From NCBI GenBank assembly GCA_964450955.1, contig CAYVFI010000003.1, forward strand, positions 62,001 through 126,000: a stretch of 64,000 nt of DNA. The letters run 5' to 3'. The notes below the pieces were generated by a model. That model saw only the letters and a list, made by a program, of their open reading frames with translations, ran no database searches and was not told where the DNA came from. Position numbers and translations under genes: made by a program. Shown piece after piece: positions 50,361 through 61,390 of the stretch. This DNA comes from CAYNWT01 sp964450955 (GTDB lineage Bacteria > Planctomycetota > Planctomycetia > Planctomycetales > Planctomycetaceae). Position 1 is the first letter of the stretch; the number at the start of each line of letters is the position of its first letter.

Positions 50361-51065
50361 TCACATTTGAATCACGCGGGCATCCGGCACCGTGGCCACA
50401 ATCTTCGCAGCGACGTTGGTCCACTGCTGGCAGCGGTTCAGGATTTCGCTGTCTGCTGACACAACGACACCGGGATGTCCGCTTAAGACGGGGTCCGGAT
50501 CGCGAACCACCTTGACGTCCCAGTCCCAACCGTGTTCGCCGGCAACTTTGCGAATGATGCCTGCCAGGCGGCCGCTGTTTGAGACTGGTTGGTCCAATAG
50601 CCAGTTGGCCTTTCCGACTCCGTGTTTGCTTAAGTGCGTTCCTATCAGTTCCAGGGCCGGTTGGGTTTCCAGGACCTTGCGGTAAGTGCCGTGCATGCTG
50701 GCCATGTCACGGCAGCAGGCGTCTCGCCCAATCAGAATCACCCCACCGCCCAGCGCCGCTTCGATGGTCGTGAGCAGATTAAACCCATCGATCCACACTT
50801 CCCGAACTTCGGACAGCGGAACGCACTTTTGGGCTCGGGCGTCCAACGCCTCACCAGTGCAGGCAGAACGTTTGACGGCTGTTCGCTGACGTTCCTGTAG
50901 GTTGTGTCTGTCGCCAACAAGTTTTAGCGACGACGGCATGGCGTAGCCGCGGTCCAGCAGCCACGAAAGTTCGCTAACTGCGGTTTGGAGGGCTGGCCAC
51001 GTTGAGGGAGCAAACAGATCGGTGTCAGCCGGGTGCGGGCCGCGATGCTTGCGTGAATCAGCCAT
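50361..51065 (-). CDS. DUF434 protein
   Basis: The protein has 234 residues. The first 70 form a DUF434 domain: HRGPHPADTDLFAP, LSWLLDRGYAMPSSLKLVGDRH, and QRTAVKRSAC. The rest looks like an alpha/beta nuclease-type fold: VWIDGFNLLTTIEAAL, VILIGRDACCRDMASMHG, and SGHPGVVVSADSEIL. The conserved acidic residues in these strands would suit a PIN- or DUF5616-like metal site. No characterised function is known to me. Its stop abuts the convergent B3/B4 gene with no gap. A possible start is ATG 51065. Confidence 0.78.
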   Translation of the reverse strand: MADSRKHRGPHPADTDLFAPSTWPALQTAVSELSWLLDRGYAMPSSLKLVGDRHNLQERQRTAVKRSACTGEALDARAQKCVPLSEVREVWIDGFNLLTTIEAALGGGVILIGRDACCRDMASMHGTYRKVLETQPALELIGTHLSKHGVGKANWLLDQPVSNSGRLAGIIRKVAGEHGWDWDVKVVRDPDPVLSGHPGVVVSADSEILNRCQQWTNVAAKIVATVPDARVIQM

Positions 51066-51140
51066 GCCTGACGGTCTCCCGGGTGGTTCAGAAGCGAACC
51101 ATCCTGGACCAGAATCCGGCGTTTGGCGACCAATAGAAAC

Positions 51141-51184
51141 AAAAATAGCGGTGCGATCACACTCGGGGTCGGCGATCGCACCGC
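51141..51184 (-). terminator. Terminator after the alpha-CTD-like gene
   Basis: On the minus strand GCGGTGCGATC and GATCGCACCGC form a perfect 11-bp stem with a 15-nt loop, followed by TATTTTTGTTT. It lies about 157 nt beyond the stop at 51341 and 76 nt before the DUF434 start. Confidence 0.8.
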
Positions 51185-51340
51185 ATGAACGACTGAACCA
51201 ACGAGGCCCACCCGCTTGAGGGTTAGATCGCGGAAACCATCCCCCTCATGATCAAAGACGCGATCCGCGCCGAAAAAGGGACTAAAAAAATGAAAAGACG
51301 AACAAATTTTCGGAAAACCGAAGTTCGTCAGATCGAAATG

Positions 51341-51592
51341 TCACTCGCTAAGAGCACTCCATCGCGAGTTTGCGCCCTGTGAACGACAAAATTCTCGAGC
51401 CATGAGTCCCAGCTTAACCAACGACTTCCGCCCCAATTCAGGCAGCCGAACCAAGTCGGATGCGGTAAGAAACGGCAATCCGGCTGCTCTGATGATTCCT
51501 GCCAGCTGGGGACGATCCATGCCCTGAATGGCTGGTCGTGAAAGTGCAGCGATTTCCTTTTGTTCAAACAAACCGACCGATGTTGACTGCAT
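51341..51592 (-). CDS. Small helix-hairpin-helix protein resembling RNA polymerase alpha-CTD
   Basis: This 83-residue protein starts at ATG 51592, with AGGAG 8 nt upstream. Residues 42-65 (TASDLVRLPELGRKSLVKL) closely resemble the last part of the RNA polymerase alpha C-terminal domain, where T-E-x-x-LL-K-x-P-N-LGKKSL-x-E-I is the pattern. An Arg-containing helix (DRPQLAGIIRAAGL) precedes it but is about five residues closer than in alpha. A free-standing DNA-binding HhH unit is the simplest reading. A DUF4332-like or unrelated HhH is possible. It has its own terminator. Confidence 0.65.
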   Translation of the reverse strand: MQSTSVGLFEQKEIAALSRPAIQGMDRPQLAGIIRAAGLPFLTASDLVRLPELGRKSLVKLGLMAREFCRSQGANSRWSALSE

Positions 51593-52039
51593 TGACTGGC
51601 TCCTGTCCTATTTTCCGTCCGTGGCTGAGTGTGCCTCACATATGACGTATCAAAACGAAGGCAACTTGCATGCCGGAAGTGCCCTGCTGACGTGATTTGG
51701 AGCCTCAAAGGATGAATTTTGTACGGTTTCCGCTGCTAAATGCTAAGCAAGCGGCTTCATTCCCTTGTAGCCCAATCTTCCGCAGACCAACTGGCCGTTG
51801 AACTTTCTTCAACCCGCAAACGCCATCAAAACAGGCAGCGTCAGGCAAGATTGCCAAGAAAAGCAGCGGCTGTTGAATAGAGCCCCAGCAGTCTCATGGG
51901 TATACTTTGCGGACAGTTCTTTACCCCTGCGATGGACCTGGCAGGGCAGTTTCACTTCGAGCAAAGATGCTCGGCGTTCACAACGATTCAAAGCCACATC
52001 GGACCGGGCCAAGAATCACTGTCGCTCGGGCAATGGCCG
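51593..52039. other. Divergent intergenic region
   Basis: About 445 nt between the small HhH gene and fabH. The fabH frame is open from 51896, but the composition upstream of 52040 is poor. No convincing promoter, hairpin or RNA gene is visible. Confidence 0.4.
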
Positions 52040-53086
52040 ATGACGTTGACGACTACAAAAACGCCCTCCGGAATTCAGTTTCGTCCTTCCAGGCGCTGGG
52101 CGTCGGTAACCAACATTTGTATCGAAGGCGTAGGGAGCTACGTACCTGATAATGTTGTGACCAACCAACAGCTGGAACAAAGCTACGGTTTTGAACCGGG
52201 TTGGATTGAACAACGCACGGGTATTTTGGAACGCCGATACGCTTTGGAAAATCAGGCAACCAGTGACCTTGCAGCAGAAGCCGGGCGTCGGGCCTGTGCG
52301 ATGGCTGGCATTGAGATGGATGAAGTCGACCTGTTGGTCGTCGGCACGTTCACACCTGACTTCGCCAGCTGCCCTTCGACCGCCTGTCTGGTTCAGGAGA
52401 TGTTGAACCTGGACGCTCCGGCGTTTGATATCGGAGCCGCCTGCTCGGGCTTCGTTTACGCTCTGGCAACGGCGGCTCAGTACGTCGCCACCGGCAACGC
52501 GACCAAAGCCCTTGTCATCGGAGCCGATGTCAACAGCCGCATCGTGAACCCGACTGACCAAAAGGTTGCTCCGCTATTCGGCGACGGTGCAGGAGCTGTC
52601 GTGCTTGGCCAGGGGACAAAGTCGCAGGGGTTCCTAAGTTATCAGCTTGGTTCAGACGGACGCGGCGGCGGATCTTTGGATCGTCCGGCTGGTGGAACTC
52701 GGTGCCCGCTGTCCGCCGCCGATCTGGCATCCGGCAAACAGTACATGCACATGGATGGCCGCACTGTCTTTAAGTGGGCCGTGCAAGCCGTCGCCAAGTC
52801 GGTTCAGTATATGGTCGATCAAGCCGGACTGACCCTGGACGACATTAGTCTGTTTGCCCTGCATCAGGCCAACGTCCGCATCATCAACAAAGCTTTAGAC
52901 CATCTTGGCGTTCCGCGCGAGAAGGCCATCAACAACCTTCAGCGTTATGGCAACACGTCAGCTGCGTCAATTCCTTTGGTTCTCGATGATGCTATCCAGC
53001 AAGGCCTCATCCACGACGGTGACGCGATCCTGATGAGCGGATTTGGGGCCGGCTTAACATGGGGAACCGGCGTCTGGCGCTGGTAG
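52040..53086 (+). CDS. fabH: 3-oxoacyl-ACP synthase III
   Basis: The protein has 348 residues from ATG 52040; about 24 residues precede the usual family start at TNICIEGVGSYVP, so the true start may differ, but no better codon is in frame. The thiolase-fold catalytic triad is C135 (GAACSGF), H275 (ALHQANVR) and N305 (RYGNTSAAS). It condenses acyl-CoA with malonyl-ACP to start fatty-acid synthesis. The C-terminus ends in the typical GFGAGLTWG...W segment. It stands alone here rather than in a fab cluster, and converges with thrS. Confidence 0.93.
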   Translation: MTLTTTKTPSGIQFRPSRRWASVTNICIEGVGSYVPDNVVTNQQLEQSYGFEPGWIEQRTGILERRYALENQATSDLAAEAGRRACAMAGIEMDEVDLLVVGTFTPDFASCPSTACLVQEMLNLDAPAFDIGAACSGFVYALATAAQYVATGNATKALVIGADVNSRIVNPTDQKVAPLFGDGAGAVVLGQGTKSQGFLSYQLGSDGRGGGSLDRPAGGTRCPLSAADLASGKQYMHMDGRTVFKWAVQAVAKSVQYMVDQAGLTLDDISLFALHQANVRIINKALDHLGVPREKAINNLQRYGNTSAASIPLVLDDAIQQGLIHDGDAILMSGFGAGLTWGTGVWRW

Positions 53087-53098
53087 ACCTGGCAACAA

Positions 53099-53135
53099 CC
53101 GTGAAGCACCGCCGGGTAAATCGGCAGTGTCACGG
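53099..53135. terminator. Possible bidirectional terminator between fabH and thrS
   Basis: CCGTGA...CAC...GCC pairs with GGC...GTG..TCACGG with small bulges. It fills the 74-nt gap between the convergent stops but lacks T-runs. Confidence 0.4.
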
Positions 53136-53160
53136 CTTATGATTCCCGATCAGCGATGGC

Positions 53161-55356
<2,196 letters not shown>

Positions 55357-55454
55357 CTAATTGAACTGCCTATCTCGCAGTGAAAACGGACCATCGGAGA
55401 ACCTTGACGTGGGGTTCAAAGACCGACAGAAACACCGCCTCACCGGTTCGCGGC

Positions 55455-55484
55455 GTTATACGCCACCCCCCAAAATTCCGTCAA
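55455..55484 (-). promoter_or_regulatory. Sigma70-type promoter for thrS
   Basis: On the minus strand: TTGACG (55484-55479), an 18-nt spacer and TATAAC (55460-55455). It predicts a leader of about 90 nt. The -10 lies inside a GGCG/CGCC hairpin, and a 17-bp palindrome sits just upstream. Confidence 0.6.
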
Positions 55485-55494
55485 CCACCAACCA

Positions 55495-55511
55495 CCAACG
55501 CCCGGCGTTGG
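55495..55511. promoter_or_regulatory. Palindrome upstream of the thrS promoter
   Basis: CCAACGCC-C-GGCGTTGG is a perfect 8-bp inverted repeat, 11 nt upstream of the thrS -35 hexamer. Its position would suit a regulator site. Confidence 0.35.
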
Positions 55512-55757
55512 ATCCGGATTCCGGTGGGTGGGCTGACTGAGGTTGGTAGGTGTATCTCCGGTTGAGCGTTTGTGGGACATGAGTTCAGATTAAGCGTGCT
55601 GTTTTTTTAAGACTTGGAGATTCCTTGTTGGATATTCGGAAAGGCCGCTGGCTCTTCCAGTTTGGAACGCATTTTTAGGGCGAACCGACCGATCTTGAGC
55701 CACTTTCAGGATCCTGAGACACTGCAGCTTCACCCTTCCCATGGTCGTTCTGACCGT

Positions 55758-56348
55758 ATGCATCTCCAATCCTCCAAAACATGGTTCCCCAGCTTCGCGA
55801 TCGCCTGCGCGCTGATTGCGGTTGCTGGCGGATGTACGTCTGTGGGTCCGCAGTCAATCGTGGCGGCGCCGGCCGGGCCGGTTTATGTGCCAAACGTCGA
55901 TTCGACGCGGGTTTGGGAACGCATTGTGGATGTGCTGCACGAGTACCACTTCACAATCGCCAGAGAGAACCGGCTTGAGGGCGTCATCGAAACGGAATAC
56001 AAGCCGGGTGCGAGCGTGTTTGAACCGTGGCATCAGGATTCGGTCGGCTCACCACAACGCTGGGAGAGCACATTTCAATCAATCCGCCGGCGTGTCGTGA
56101 TAACGTTCCAGCCAGCCGGTGACGGTGGCAACTTCATCAACGTGCGCGTCGACAAAGAAATCGAAGACATCCCGGGACTCGCCGCCAATTCAACCGGCGC
56201 CGCGACGTTTGGTGAGAACCAGACACTGGAACGAAACCTCGACCCGGTCGTTGGTCAGGCCGGCGCGACCCGTTGGCTGCCTCGCGGTCGCGACCCGGCT
56301 CTGGAACAGGTTCTCAACACCAGCATCCGCAATGCGCTGATGCGATGA
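55758..56348 (+). CDS. Lipoprotein of unknown function
   Basis: The protein has 196 residues from ATG 55758, which gives a signal peptide ending in a lipobox, VAGG-C26. The mature part has one compact alpha/beta domain: TRVWERIVDVLHEYHFTI, RLEGVIETEY and RRRVVITFQP, followed by FINVRVDKEIED. That order is typical of planctomycete lipoproteins of unknown function with an apparent beta-sheet fold. It is probably anchored in a membrane facing the periplasm-like space. It lies 25 nt before another exported unknown on the same strand, so the two probably form an operon. Confidence 0.75.
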   Translation: MHLQSSKTWFPSFAIACALIAVAGGCTSVGPQSIVAAPAGPVYVPNVDSTRVWERIVDVLHEYHFTIARENRLEGVIETEYKPGASVFEPWHQDSVGSPQRWESTFQSIRRRVVITFQPAGDGGNFINVRVDKEIEDIPGLAANSTGAATFGENQTLERNLDPVVGQAGATRWLPRGRDPALEQVLNTSIRNALMR

Positions 56349-56373
56349 CACAGTTTTGGATTCGGAGTGTGCT

Positions 56374-57012
56374 ATGACTCCCGCGCGAACTGCGATGGCC
56401 TTTCTATTCTTGATCGCAATCTGGCTCTTGCCGGCGTCGTGTGCGCAGACTGCTGAGCAACCTGAAGCGAGCCACACCAAACAACGTGCGGAGTTGACTC
56501 GGTTCAACAAAGAACGCCTTCGCTTTAAAGACAAAGCCTGGTTTCAGTATCTTGCCAAACACCGGAAGACAACACCCGCCCCTGGTGTTGGCCAGTCACC
56601 CGGAAGTTGGGTTGGAGAGAATGCGCGGCCTGACTGGGAAGCTCATTTCCTACGTGAACAATTCCTAAGCGAGAATCTTGCCCAGGTATTCGTGGAACGC
56701 AAAGTTCATACTGAAACTCGCCTGACTGAGTTTCCGCCGCATATCAGAGACGCAGTTCACGAATGGCTTTCGCTGGGCGATACACCCAGGCGACGCACCG
56801 GGATTCCCAAAGATTTACTGTCGCCCCTGCTGGTCACGATTCAGGTGGACAAGAACGCGGAGACTCGGATGATCGACAATTCTTCCGGGGTGACAACGGT
56901 CACGTCCTGGAACGTTGTGCTGGTTCGAGCGGGCGTTACTACCCGCCAACTGAGAAGCCTTGCTTCGAAGAGGTTGGTTTCAGGGAAAGAAACCGCACCG
57001 CCGTCTAAATGA
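56374..57012 (+). CDS. Exported protein of unknown function
   Basis: The protein has 212 residues from ATG 56374, with GGAG 7 nt upstream. The hydrophobic segment FLFLIAIWLLPASCA is a signal peptide, and the Cys could be a lipidation site although the lipobox (PAS-C) is poor. The mature part is charged and helical at first (FNKERLRFKDKAWFQYL), then mixed. SWNVVLVRAGVTTRQLRSLA near the end looks like a structured domain. No family recognised. It probably shares an mRNA with the lipoprotein gene 25 nt upstream. It converges with the phosphatase gene, 17 nt apart. Confidence 0.7.
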   Translation: MTPARTAMAFLFLIAIWLLPASCAQTAEQPEASHTKQRAELTRFNKERLRFKDKAWFQYLAKHRKTTPAPGVGQSPGSWVGENARPDWEAHFLREQFLSENLAQVFVERKVHTETRLTEFPPHIRDAVHEWLSLGDTPRRRTGIPKDLLSPLLVTIQVDKNAETRMIDNSSGVTTVTSWNVVLVRAGVTTRQLRSLASKRLVSGKETAPPSK

Positions 57013-57029
57013 GAACCCGGCTTACCGCG

Positions 57030-58136
57030 TTACAGCGGTTCACGTTTGCCGGACATATTCACTCGGAAAAGCTGCTTGCCTTCCATAAGCAGGCCCTCCC
57101 CCGCGTCCGGGTTCGCCCACTTCACGTCGGTGCCGATGACGGTTTTTGTGCCGTCCAGGAATCCCACCTGCTTGACGACGGTATGACCGACAACGACATG
57201 TTTGGCGTTGTGCCGTTTTAGGTTCTCGACAATCTTCTCCGGCGGCGTTTTGCCCCCGAACCCTGCTGCGTACTGAGCGAAATAACCGCGATACCAAAAT
57301 GGGCCAAGGATGTCGGCGACGGGGTTTTCAGCAATCGTTCCCGCCGCGACCCTGGCTGGCGGAAGACATTTGCGAACCCGAGAGTTCAACTGATCGGGGC
57401 TTAGTTTTAAAGCTTCCAGTGATGGCGAGTAGCCGCCGTGCACAAACAGCAAATCGCCGATGACCTCAACGCTATTTTTTGAACGCCACCAACGGCCGAT
57501 ATCCGTGTCGGTTCCGTACAGCTTGTCGTAAGTCGTTTCAAACTGCTGCGACATGTATTGGTACTTCGGATGGATGTATCGCAGATCGCCGCCCATGACC
57601 ATCACTTCGTGATTGCCCAGGATGTAGTGAACCTCGCCGCCCGCCGCCTGCGCTTCGCGTTCTAACCGGCGCAGGAGCCACATGAGTTCGGTCACCTGAT
57701 AGCCGCGATCAACCAGGTCGCCAACCAAAACAAGGTGGCCGTCCGCCCAGATCCAATGCCCCTGAGCATCGATGACTCTGGAGTTCTTAAGGAACCGGAC
57801 TGTGTTGTTGTAGTTACCTTCAAGGTCACTAATCGCCATCAGTTTCTTCGGCGCGGGCCAGACTGACTTTGGCGGCTTAGGGACAGACGGGTCCAAAAGA
57901 ATCTTCGACTCGGCCGTACCCGGCGCCATCACTTCGCGTGGCTGCACGATGTCTGCGTAGGTTTTTCTGGAGACCTTGCCATCAACAAACGTCATCACCT
58001 CAGCGGTCGTCGCGTTGTTCCATAACACGTACGGTCCGTCGGCTCGATCGGTTGCCGAAAGCTGTTGCGAACTTTGCGCGGACAGTGACAGGCCGCCGAG
58101 AACCAACAGCCAGCAGGTAGCGATAAGCGATTTCAT
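57030..58136 (-). CDS. Exported Shewanella-like protein phosphatase
   Basis: This 368-residue protein has a signal peptide (LIATCWLLVLGGLSLSA). It is a calcineurin-like metallophosphatase of the PPP-related Shewanella-like group. Motifs: SDLEGN (in place of GDIHG), GDLVDRG, GNHEVM, VHGG and VGHT, which supply the two-metal site. Protein phosphatases of this type are Ser/Thr- or Tyr-directed. Export would place it outside the cytoplasm, where its substrate is unknown. Start ATG 58136. The promoter-side gap to the NRAMP-like gene is 49 nt on the same strand, so it may be co-transcribed with it. Confidence 0.85.
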   Translation of the reverse strand: MKSLIATCWLLVLGGLSLSAQSSQQLSATDRADGPYVLWNNATTAEVMTFVDGKVSRKTYADIVQPREVMAPGTAESKILLDPSVPKPPKSVWPAPKKLMAISDLEGNYNNTVRFLKNSRVIDAQGHWIWADGHLVLVGDLVDRGYQVTELMWLLRRLEREAQAAGGEVHYILGNHEVMVMGGDLRYIHPKYQYMSQQFETTYDKLYGTDTDIGRWWRSKNSVEVIGDLLFVHGGYSPSLEALKLSPDQLNSRVRKCLPPARVAAGTIAENPVADILGPFWYRGYFAQYAAGFGGKTPPEKIVENLKRHNAKHVVVGHTVVKQVGFLDGTKTVIGTDVKWANPDAGEGLLMEGKQLFRVNMSGKREPL

Positions 58137-58185
58137 TGTGTCGGTTCGCCAGGGTCGATTAAAAGATGCTGGTTAGCCTCGAACG

Positions 58186-59916
58186 CTATTCGGCAGCGTT
58201 CCTCTTCGCCAGGAAAGAACCGATTCCGAAAAGGAGAAGTAGTGTCAGGGCAGCCAGGGCCACGTTCCCGATGGGGAACCCACCCAGTTGTTTCCCGTAG
58301 AGGCCCCATCCTGAAGCGAACAGCGCGATCAATGTGGCGGAGCCCATCAGCAGGTTCCAGAACAGACGCTTGCCACCGGTCGGCATCGCGTCACCCAATG
58401 CGCGACGTGAGTTCATGAGAAGCAGGAATGACAGATAGGCAATCGGCAGCATCGCCCCGCCCATGACAGACGTTGGCGTTGCCAGTTTCGCAGCGGCTTC
58501 CTTCCACACGAATGGGCCCAGCACACCGACGGCCGGAATAAGAGTCCCCAGCCGGTGCATCGCGCCTTCTGGTTCGGCTCCGATAAGTTCACAGAATGCA
58601 AACCCGTTTATCAGCATCAGAATAATGATGGTCGAGAGTGCCATTCCCAGCACTCCGATACCGAATAGTTTCTGAGCCACGAACGGACCGAGCAGCGGTT
58701 CCAGAGTCTTCGCGAGTGCCAGGTTGTCGCGAGCAGCCAACATGGCGGCCAGCTTGCGATCGCCTTCCGGTACTTCTGCACGGTACTGCGCAATCGTAGC
58801 CGACACTTCCTGCGCGGCCGCGCTTTCTTTGTCTTCGATACCGGCAAGCTGTGTCGCCAGGTCTGTGTAGTCGTCACCAAACTTGTTTCCAAGATACTTG
58901 TCAACAAACTTGTGGTACTCGCCGACTTCCTTGCCTTTGCCGGTTTCCAGCATCGCGAACACATCTTCGTGGCTGTTGTGGAACTGACTTGCAGCCGCAA
59001 TCACAACACCGCCTGTGGCCAGCACGAAAGGAACAATTAAGCCAATCGACAGGTCGAAAATTGCCAGGCCACGGTGATCTTTTCCCCAACCTTTTTTCAA
59101 CATGGAATACGGCAGGAGAAACGTCATGTTGATACCAACAGCCGTCGCGAACGCTGTGATAATTTTGTCTTTTTGAGTCGCCCCGATTAGCGTTCGCCAC
59201 CACTCAGGATCGCTGCTGGCAGTGATCGAGCCCTCCATCGATGGAACCGGATTGAACAAGTACGAAAGTCGAGGAATAAAGCCATCAAAGACCTGCGACC
59301 AATCCAACCCGCCTTCATTCGAAAACGTCAGCGCGAAGACAACGCCGAAGAAGGCAATCACAACGACACCAACCAGCGCTTTGAGAATAATCTCAAACAG
59401 CTTGATGCCCTTCGAACCTGAGTTGTAAAACCAAACGACAACGACGGCGATCAGCAGAATCACGCCGGCGGTAATGTACTTGCCCGTGTCGGTGTTAAGC
59501 CCCGGAGCAAGGTTTTGCTGTACCGCGGCGGTTCCCAGGGCAAACTGAGGCAGGCACCACACAATGTTGGCCATCATGGTGGCGATCAACCAGCCCCAAC
59601 CCAGAACCGGACTGATGTGCTTATTCAGCAGGCCAAACGGTTTTTCTCCCGTGCTGAGTGTCACATAGCTAATCGCACTCAGCATGATGACGCCAAGAAA
59701 CATGGCGACCGGCTGTAGCCACATCATGCCGAAGCCCATGATCACGCCAAGGTACAGCGCTCCGGCAAGCGAACCACCGCCCAGCGTAATCGCACCCTGC
59801 AACCAGCCGGGACCTGACAACTTTGTGTAGGTCGCGATGGTCGCACCGAAGCCTTTGGACTTCGCTTCCAGGATTTGTTGTCGTGATTGCTCGGCTGCAG
59901 AATTGGGTTCGGTCAT
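58186..59916 (-). CDS. NRAMP-superfamily transporter with altered metal site
   Basis: This 576-residue inner-membrane protein has about eleven helices in NRAMP-like order, starting with SGPGWLQGAITLGGGSLAGAL (34-54). Where NRAMP proteins have DPGN in TM1 this has GGGS (46-49), and where they have MPH in TM6 it has LPY (268-270). All known metal-coordinating residues are therefore replaced. A hydrophilic, helical insert of about 90 residues (about 325-415) lies between membrane segments. It may carry a different ion or organic solute. It sits upstream of the exported phosphatase on the same strand. Start ATG 59916. Confidence 0.75.
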   Translation of the reverse strand: MTEPNSAAEQSRQQILEAKSKGFGATIATYTKLSGPGWLQGAITLGGGSLAGALYLGVIMGFGMMWLQPVAMFLGVIMLSAISYVTLSTGEKPFGLLNKHISPVLGWGWLIATMMANIVWCLPQFALGTAAVQQNLAPGLNTDTGKYITAGVILLIAVVVVWFYNSGSKGIKLFEIILKALVGVVVIAFFGVVFALTFSNEGGLDWSQVFDGFIPRLSYLFNPVPSMEGSITASSDPEWWRTLIGATQKDKIITAFATAVGINMTFLLPYSMLKKGWGKDHRGLAIFDLSIGLIVPFVLATGGVVIAAASQFHNSHEDVFAMLETGKGKEVGEYHKFVDKYLGNKFGDDYTDLATQLAGIEDKESAAAQEVSATIAQYRAEVPEGDRKLAAMLAARDNLALAKTLEPLLGPFVAQKLFGIGVLGMALSTIIILMLINGFAFCELIGAEPEGAMHRLGTLIPAVGVLGPFVWKEAAAKLATPTSVMGGAMLPIAYLSFLLLMNSRRALGDAMPTGGKRLFWNLLMGSATLIALFASGWGLYGKQLGGFPIGNVALAALTLLLLFGIGSFLAKRNAAE

Positions 59917-59980
59917 GGTGTGAATCAGCTAGGTACGCATGAGGCGGGGTAAAGATGGAAGGGGTCTGACTGGCGTCGAC

Positions 59981-61294
59981 CTAGCGCGAACTAATCTTCG
60001 CGCCGTTGCGAATGGCCCATAGACCATCAAAGGAACGCAGGTAAATGGTTCCGTTCGCGATCACGGGCGATGCGGCTAGTTGTTCTTTGATCTTGTTTTT
60101 TGAAACGATTTCGAAGTTGCGACCGGCCTTTACGACAGTCACCTGGCCATCGCGGGCGGCGAGATAAACGTTGCCATTGGCGTACACTGGTGATGCTCGG
60201 TGCCGCTGCGGATTGGTTCGTTGTTCGTAGATTTCTTCGCCCGTTTTCTGGTCCAGGCAGATAAGGTTTCCGTTCTCGCGACACAGGTAAACCAGACCGT
60301 CGTGGATTAACGGTGACGGCACGTCAGGCGTGTTGCGCGGCATGGTCCAGTACAGAGCGTCTTTATTGTCGGTGAGATCGCCTTTCATGTCGGGGCGAAC
60401 CGCGAACACCGGATATCGCTTGGCGGTTGGGCAAACGACAATGCCTTCAGCAACCCCCGGAGACGCAACAAACCGCAGGGTTTGGTGGTACTTTTTCGTG
60501 GGATCATCGTGCGGATTCATGCCGCCCAGTTTCCAGATGGTGGAACCGTCTTTCAGTGAGTGAGCGATAGTGTAATCGCCACCGTGAGTCAGCAGGAACT
60601 TCGTGCCACCGAAGTTGTACAGAACGGGCGAGGCGTACGAGTGCTTGTTCTCTGCTTCAGCGCCTGTGTGCCGGTCGATCTTCCAAACCTCTTCGCCGGT
60701 GGTCGCATTAACGGCGACGACAATTGCCAATTCACCTTCTGATCGCCATATGCCGTGAATCAACTGGAAGTACAGAGTTCCATCGTGAAGAACCGGCGTG
60801 GACGACATGCCAAACTGTATTTCAAACTTGCCGTAACGATCCTGCAGGTTGAACTTCCACTTTTCTTCACCTTCAACAGTACAGCACAGGACCTGCCCGG
60901 TGCCCATCATGGCCCAGACGTGCTTACCATCAGTGACCGGTGATGGAGACGCTGAGTTTCCTTCGTCGCCCCGGGCTTTACTGTTGCCGGTGCCCATCTT
61001 TTTTCGCCACGCCTCTTTGCCTTCGGTCGTGAAACACATCAGCCACAGGTCGCCGGAATCATCGACGCTGGTCAGGAAGATGCGTTCGCCCCAAACGACA
61101 GGCGTGGCGCCCGCCGGGCCCGGCAAATCAATACGCCAGGCGACGTTTTCTTTCTCATCCCATTTCACAGGGACGCTGGTTTCGTTGGAAATCCCATTCT
61201 GCGTCGGACCACGCCACGATGGCCAATTATCGGCGAACGCGGATGAACCGACAGAAACAGCGAGGATTGCAACCAGAGCACGACGGCACGACAT
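59981..61294 (-). CDS. Exported PQQ-like beta-propeller protein
   Basis: The protein has 437 residues. ATG 61294 has AGGAG 6 nt upstream and gives a signal peptide (RALVAILAVSVGSSAFA). The mature part starts with NWPSWRGPTQNGISNE, the usual opening of planctomycete exported quinoprotein-like propellers. Blades show the PQQ-type pattern of alternating G-x-x-W/V strands (for example GEEVWKIDR, GNLICLDQKTGEEIYEQ, DGQVTVVKAG). No Asp/Asn catalytic pair of true dehydrogenases is evident, so a BamB-like scaffold or polysaccharide-associated role is more likely. It is divergent from the restriction-enzyme gene. Confidence 0.85.
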   Translation of the reverse strand: MSCRRALVAILAVSVGSSAFADNWPSWRGPTQNGISNETSVPVKWDEKENVAWRIDLPGPAGATPVVWGERIFLTSVDDSGDLWLMCFTTEGKEAWRKKMGTGNSKARGDEGNSASPSPVTDGKHVWAMMGTGQVLCCTVEGEEKWKFNLQDRYGKFEIQFGMSSTPVLHDGTLYFQLIHGIWRSEGELAIVVAVNATTGEEVWKIDRHTGAEAENKHSYASPVLYNFGGTKFLLTHGGDYTIAHSLKDGSTIWKLGGMNPHDDPTKKYHQTLRFVASPGVAEGIVVCPTAKRYPVFAVRPDMKGDLTDNKDALYWTMPRNTPDVPSPLIHDGLVYLCRENGNLICLDQKTGEEIYEQRTNPQRHRASPVYANGNVYLAARDGQVTVVKAGRNFEIVSKNKIKEQLAASPVIANGTIYLRSFDGLWAIRNGAKISSR

Positions 61295-61390
61295 TAGAGA
61301 CTCCTGCAGGCATTGTTTCGATATGCCAGTCTCGCACCAACAAATCCCGGAGTCAACGACGTGCAACGCCTGGCAAGCCTTATCGGACAA

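Larger units (their letters stand above)
55357..55757. other. Divergent intergenic region upstream of thrS
   Basis: This region holds the thrS promoter (55455-55484) and an 8-bp palindrome, CCAACGCCCGGCGTTGG (55495-55511). ACCACC and GGTGGG tracts on either side could extend the palindrome into a larger structure. The lipoprotein frame is open from 55614, but the start at 55758 is preferred. No T-box-like leader is recognised. Confidence 0.45.
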
